Shown: positions 53,144 to 64,000 of the stretch, in pieces
Layout of the letters: every line of letters begins with the position of its first letter
Numbering within the stretch: position 1 is the stretch's first letter
From: Kudoa neothunni
Lineage: Eukaryota > Cnidaria
Direction: 5' to 3'
NCBI GenBank assembly: GCA_964304625.1
Contig: OZ199838.1
Span: 16,368,001-16,432,000 of the forward strand
DNA: 64,000 nt
Program-made: the position numbers and the translations under genes
The notes under the pieces: model-generated
What the model was told of the DNA's origin: nothing
Database searches by the model: none
The model's input: only the letters and a program-made list of their open reading frames with translations

Positions 53144-54685
53144 CCTTCCCGGCAGCGCCTTAAAATCCATTATACACTTAATTAATTACACTTACTTAAT
53201 TACACTTAATGCTTTTGGAGTCTATTAGACCACACTTTTTTATTTGATATTATGAATTTATGTAATCTTTAAAATTTCATCATGCAATAATAAAAAAATT
53301 CTATCGACAAAATCGCACAATATTGACAAAAAAAATGGATGGCGAAGTTACTCGAACAATGAATGCTGATTGCTAAGGGCTATATATTTTTGTTGAATAA
53401 ATTTTAACAAAATATTATTTAAAATAATGGGTTATGAATTATCTCATATATAATTAATTAGATTAAAACTCTATGGTATAGGACAATAGTTATCAATAAA
53501 ATGAACTGAAAGGTCTCCATTGTTCAACTTGCATATAGGCATATACGCATAAATGTAAAAATTAAAATTTGCTTTCGGTGAACTCTCTATTATCTGTGAG
53601 TTTAAGGGCATTGTAATATCATTATTTGTATCAGATCTACTATAAAATCGATGCTCTGGTTCTAATCAACAATTTATATGTACGTTAAAATAGAAATCCC
53701 ATTCCGCAAAAATATGAAATGTATAATGTAAATATATGTGTTGTCTTACGATCACTGTTGCTTGGGCTTACAACACATAGCACATAGCACGTTGTCTACG
53801 GGATTTTTTCGTCATTGAACATAATTTTGTATAAGAAATTTATGTCGATATTATAAAAAATAACGCCTAGCCTACATATGTAATAATATGTAATAATATG
53901 TAATATTTTTGTAAGTTTGTGGAAGTGAAAATACAATCAATAACTCATTTAATGTTGTTATAATAATTGATGCTACCTGGCTTCCTTTTTTCAACGTTCA
54001 ATATATTTGTATAAGCTGTTGAATTGGGCTAAAATTAACAAATCCTTATTATTTTAGGGACTCAAGAGGCTAGAATTTTCTTTTCATTAAACAGAAAAAG
54101 TCTGCTAGATGACTCCCTTGTTTTATTTTTTTCATTATATGTGGAAAATTCGTCTTATTAGCTCTAAGCGTTCTAACCATGGTGAGAACCAGCTTCAATA
54201 ATTGAAAGCTCTTTGCAATAATGACTACAATAATGAAAGTCCAACATATGTCAAACAATTGGCTATATGAATGATTCTCTGAACTACAAGATTTGTAAGG
54301 GCAGTAGCTTTACTTAACAAATTTTCTTTTAGTATTTTGGAGGTTTTTAAAACTTCTGTAGCCCAGATAAGGTTATTGTCATCAGATTCAGATAAATTAA
54401 TGGCAGATGCAATAAAATCAGAGGAATCCATGATTTTACTGTTGTTTGAATTAAAATAGATGGAATATATTTAAATAAAGGCCTCCATACAGACAAATTT
54501 CTGTTAAAAGTTTATTCGGGTGTAATCGTGTAAACTCGTTGGGAAGTATATCTCATTTTTTCGTTTATTTCTTCGATAGATTTTGCTAATATTCCCAATT
54601 CTATTTTAATATAATTTTATACATAAAATGATTAAATAAAATTGTAGGCTCTATTACACCCCAAAAGCCAAAAGCACTCGGGGGG
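53144..54685. mobile_element. piggyBac-like element, copy 2
   Basis: Matches 33890-35438 but is 7 bp shorter, with two rather than three AAAGCCA-type units in the right end. The internal minus-strand frame is at 54070-54431. Confidence 0.6.
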
Positions 54686-55325
54686 TTAAACCATATTTTT
54701 TGATAAAATATTTATATCCTTTTACATTGGGATAAAATTTAGGAAATATTCAATTCTATGAAATTATAAATGTTATATTATTTCTTATTTATTTTTTGCA
54801 CTTTTAGATGTACTTTCGAATAATTTTCCATTGTTTATAATATTCCTACTAAAATTGAACTTTTAAAATTTAAATTTTACCCTAGTTCTCAATAAACACA
54901 AATAGAATCTACGTGGTTTGGCCGAAAAAAGTATATACTATTATATGATAGTCACGTGATATAACGGATTGGTAATTTCCTGATTTAATTCAAAAATATT
55001 TTGAACACTTTAACCTTTTTTACAATTATAAAAATATTATAAAACGTGTCACCTAATATAAACGATGAATATGTCTTATTGATGAAAGTTCGTACTATCA
55101 GTTACCTACTGCATTCATTAATGACGGTTGGTTATATTTTCGATAGATGAATTATGAGTAGGTGGTGTCGTTTTCGACGTTTATTTTAGAAAAAATCGTC
55201 AATTTAAATCAACATTTATTTTTAATCTGAAAGTGTGCAATAGTATTATACCATTATACGCAGAAAATTAGCTTCAAAATCAAAATTTGTCAATCAACTA
55301 GCTAATTTATCATTTAAATATAAGA

Positions 55326-55497
55326 ATGGCCGCATATGTTAATGATCTGGTCACAATTTCGACCTATCTGCGATTATTATATGCTTTAGTTGAGTGGCTT
55401 CGTTAAATTGCGATCAAAGGCACAAGAATTGAAGACAAATCTAAAGAAAGTTTTTAAAATATTGGATAATTCGAGTCGTGTCGTGTGTAAACTTTAA
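55326..55497 (+). CDS. Possible small coiled-coil protein, copy 2
   Basis: Same two exons and 40-bp intron as 36079-36250, unchanged in this copy. Confidence 0.38.
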
Positions 55498-56630
55498 ACG
55501 TCTTTTCATGTGATTTCAAAAGATATCTATCTTAGAGAGCATGTGATTTTTAAATTAAACAATCTCTTTAACTCTAACTCCAACTCTATTCTGTGGAAAT
55601 GAAGCTTTTATTTATTTTATTAAAAAATTTGCGAACAAATATAGTGGGGAACCCGCCGAAAATCGATTTTAATCGAAAATGGCAATGCCCAATTATAAGG
55701 TATTTGATTTAAAAGATTTGAATGACATAGTCATATTATCATTTACAAGACAAAATTTAAATTAATGTTATTAATAATGTTGACGCACGCGCAAAACAAT
55801 ATTCTTTTTAAAAAATATCGAGATCGATATAAAAATTAAAAAAAATAATAAAAATTTTATGAAAAATTTAAAATGCGCACTTTATTGCTCAATACGATTA
55901 ATAATTCTTGTATATAAATTAATATTTTATCATTAAACTTATGCTAACTTAATTAAAATTCTAAAAAATCAATTAACTAATCAAAATAAAGTTAGAGAAC
56001 AGCTACTTACAAATATGAGGAGGTGTAGGCCACATTATTCAAATAGAGGTAACATTTGAAAAAGAGACCACTCTGGACCTACCAATAAATACAATCAGAA
56101 ATGATAATTATTTGATTCACTGTATCGTATTGTAATTCCAGGTTTGTTTTTCTAAACAAAAATTAATTTTCTAGAATAATAATTATGATTTTTTATTATC
56201 AGCTACCTAGCATAATTATTTAACAAGGATTTGGGGTTTTCTTTATTGAGTTTCAATTCTTTACTATTAGCCAAATCATAAAGTGTAACCATGAAAATAA
56301 AATTACTTTGCAAAATCTACAGATTTAACCACTATATCCATGTTGAGTTTGGATAATTTCTCGGGAACCTAACCAACTTTAACCGCATATTAACTCTCGT
56401 TAACATACCGGAATTTCTGGCGCGAAAGGAAGTCTCCGCTTGAAAACTTTCTCTCCAGCATTAACCTGGGTGTACTTTACATTGTAAATTGCGCTATAAT
56501 CCAACAATGTAATGTATTTTTGTGAGATTTAACGAGAATAATTAATGAATATGTTTGTTTATGCGATTATGAGGTAGTGGAGTGCCTCAATCAAAATTTG
56601 TTCTATAGATTAACTACAACTATTGATTCA

Positions 56631-58072
<1,442 letters not shown>

Positions 58073-59343
58073 TTAGAATTAAATTTTAGTTGTTTTTTTC
58101 AGATTGAGGGTTACTATAGCGACTGAAAACTGACCCCAATAATACAACACTAATGCGCAACTAGGGGGACTATGGACTATAAACGTGAGATCTAAATTAA
58201 ACGCGCATGCGAGTGATTACTGGAATTTTTAGGCGTCTTTTCGAAACACAATTTTTTTAAATATAACCAATACCACAAAAAATACAATCAACTAATAATT
58301 GAGCTTTAGCGTTTGAATAATTAAATTTATTAATAAATCATATTTTTAAAAAATAACTCATTTGAGTTATTAGCTTAATCGATTTATAAATCAAAAATAT
58401 TCTCACTATAAATATGATATATTAATATTTTCAGCCTACAGTTATCTCTACTGATCACAAGTATAACTTTAACACAGCAAGGCAGTGTTTCCCGACCTTT
58501 TTTGTATCACGCCCCACCTCTATCAAAAATATCAAAAGTATTGATTTTTTATTTAAACTGTTGATAATTTTGAATAAAACTCCTTATCACATTAAAATCT
58601 GAAATCAATTAATATATATTACTTTTCTTTTCTCATTAGAATTAGAATTAATTGAAATCTTTCATTCTTCATTCATCAAAAACAACGTCAAATGAAACTC
58701 GTGGTAACCCAACCCCAACCTTCATTAGGAAAGTCTTTCGTGTATATGGGGCTAACGAACCGAAAATAAATATTATAAATACAAAATTAATCTATACCAC
58801 TCTTAATGAGACAATTAATGACTGAGATTCAAGCCAGTCTGATTCTATTCGGATGAATATTATTTTAAATATTATCTCACAATTACCATTATAGGTGTCA
58901 CACCAATACTTAGAATTTTACGAATCCCACCACACATTACACACTACAGCGGTTAATTAAAGTTTAAAAATTTTCAAGCAATTTTTACTGTTTATCGAGT
59001 ATAATAGTTTAACTTCTGCGACTTAAAATTAAAATTATTAGTATATCTATAAATTAATAAATAACCTGTAAATATTTTTGTTTAAAATATCTTCAGGATA
59101 ACGAAGTTTTGGACTGTATGCAATATCGAGATCTTCCTGTGATCAAATTTGGATAGATAATGCGGCGGCAATATGTTCCACCATATTTGCATTGTGTTAA
59201 TTCTCAAAGTACGCAGACAAATGTGTTAAATAAAAATCTCAAGAAAGTATAATTTTACTGCTATTATTTTCGCATAATATAATAAACACGAATATCGAAA
59301 TAAGAAGAACAATACAGAATAGTTGATCAATAGAATGAGGAGA

Positions 59344-62251
<2,908 letters not shown>

Positions 62252-62524
62252 TTTAATCGAAGATGGTGTCAGCGCGCGATCTACTCACCACAAATATTTT
62301 ACGGATAATCTACCATACCATAGGGATTATCATTATAAAGTGGGGGGGCAGTTACATTGATATTTTCAGGGGAATTTATTATTTTTTCTCATTATTTTAA
62401 TAAATTATATTGTTAAATTTGTAGTAATATTTGAAATTTATCGATTGTTTTTAAAGAATATTAATTCCTAATTTGATCCCAAAATAATGAGACTATTCCT
62501 ATTTAACTTTGCTTCATATTACTT

Positions 62525-62895
62525 TCTACGGTAAAATGTACGATAGTGTCTGTAATCCGAATCAACGACAACCTACTCAAATGAACCCCTTGAATATTTC
62601 AATAATAAGTATTGATCAGTGTTCCGCTATTTGTCATCACAACAGCATTTACAGTAATCTATTAATGCAGAGAGCTCCTTGTCCCTCGCGATTATTTTGA
62701 CAGACTACACCATTAATTAATTTGGCTCAAGTAAAGCATGTTTTATGTGCTGTAGAATTTAATTTTGTTGGATTGTCTATCATTAAATCTGTCTATAAGA
62801 AAAAAGAATCCGTATTTTATGCAAGTGATAGATGTTCAGTTGTGACAAAAATTATAGCATAAATATAACGCTAATCTCGGGTTAAAAATATAGGA
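62525..62895 (+). repeat. Dispersed repeat, copy B in the second segment
   Basis: Duplicate of 43270-43640. Confidence 0.6.
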
Positions 62896-62914
62896 TTAAT
62901 ATTCCTCATTTTAA

Positions 62915-63516
62915 CCCTTTCTATTAATTACTTTATATAATTTTTGAATGTGAAAATATTTTTTTATTATGTCAATATAAAATTAATTATTTTTTGAAAT
63001 GATGAGAAGCAACAAATGCCTCGAGTTGAGTTAGAAGCGCCTGCGCAAGAGTAAATAAATATACCTTTATTATAATAGTATAGTTGATGTTTATTCGATT
63101 TTATAAAAATGAATTAATACAACCTGTATGTTTTACATCAAGAGCAATACAGATGAATATCAAACTGTAGGACTTGCGTAAAAAAGGTTAAACTATCCTG
63201 CAGTTGAACTTAGAATTTTGAGGTTTCAATAAATTAAAAATATACACATATACTATTTAATGAGTTTATTCTAAGAATAAAATATGCTTTGATATGTATC
63301 TGAATTCAGTTATAGTGATGAGGAGCAGGAGGAGGAAGAAGATGACTACCGTTTAAATTAGACAGTGAGCTCAAAAAATCTAATAAGTAATTTAATATTT
63401 CATTTCTGATGACGGAAGAGTAATTTTTTTGATGTTTTATATAAAATTATTTAAAATTTAATAGAATGAGTAACAAAAAATTTTCAGTTATTGAATTAAA
63501 TTCGGGGTTCAAAGGG
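62915..63516. mobile_element. piggyBac-like MITE, copy 2
   Basis: Duplicate of 43657-44258, the same length of 602 bp between TTAA sites. Confidence 0.4.
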
Positions 63517-64000
63517 TTAATGTAATGACAATAATCGAATAGAATATGACTATAACTTGAAAAAATTTGGATGATAATAATATTGATGCATTGTGTGGTT
63601 ATGTATCAGAATAAGCTCTACACGTAAAATAAAGTAATTCATGTATCTGAGAGCTGGGAGGAAATCGTTACAATATTACATTTAATTGTGGAGTGAATTA
63701 ACGTATAACAGTCAAATATTTTTAAAAAACGTGGGTTAAAAAATAGTAGACCTCTTATTATGTATTATGGGGTGTTTGATTCATTCTATGACTTAATGTT
63801 AATAAATGAATTATCGTTAAAATTCGGAAATATTAATCAATTATTCTTTGTTTAGTCCTTTTGTGAAATAATATATGCCTTGGGTTAGTTTAACTTATAA
63901 CATTTTCAGTCGTAGATCTTAAAATTCGGGCCAATTATGATTATGAGATGGGTGGACGAGAATTAACGAATTCACATGCCATGGTATGCTTAATCTAAAT

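Overview
This is an AT-rich animal nuclear sequence. SHANK, a metazoan synaptic scaffold gene, sits beside housekeeping genes whose exons are split by very small GT-AG introns (about 40-75 bp), while the spaces between genes are long and full of relic DNA transposons and tandem repeats. The proteins are fairly diverged from vertebrate ones, which suggests a small invertebrate with a fast-evolving genome. I could not fix the phylum.

Unique part (1-26214). SHANK (+, 3713-6697); a WW-domain protein (-, 9151-9989); RPL11 (-) and V-ATPase subunit E (+), divergent from a shared 195 bp spacer; a 13-bp minisatellite of about 1.1 kb; PYROXD1 (-, 19739-21476); a 16-bp minisatellite; AHA1 (-, 24666-26018); and a small Tim chaperone (-, 26174-26558).

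Repeated part. 26215-45268 and 45469-64000 are nearly the same sequence, separated by exactly 200 N. Each copy holds ZNF207/BuGZ (+), a possible small coiled-coil gene (+), DUS2 (-) and MCM7 (-), plus the same transposon relics. Differences are mostly one-base changes in homopolymers, and the four frameshifts in MCM7 fall in different places in the two copies. The simplest reading is two overlapping contig ends or haplotypes that were placed side by side and never merged, not a biological duplication.

Mobile elements. I see hAT, piggyBac-like and pogo/Tigger-like elements with matched ends and target sites, a likely Helitron 3' end, a dispersed repeat of about 400 bp found in two unrelated places, and two tRNA-like (SINE-like) relics.

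Gene functions. The genes cover the synaptic scaffold (SHANK), translation (RPL11, DUS2), proton pumping (V-ATPase E), Hsp90 co-chaperoning (AHA1), mitochondrial import (Tim), redox (PYROXD1), spindle assembly (ZNF207) and replication licensing (MCM7). They do not form one pathway. Several share a TGCGCA/TGCGTACGCA-type motif just upstream of the start codon, like an NRF-1 site. I found no functional tRNA or rRNA gene, no CRISPR array and no LTR element.
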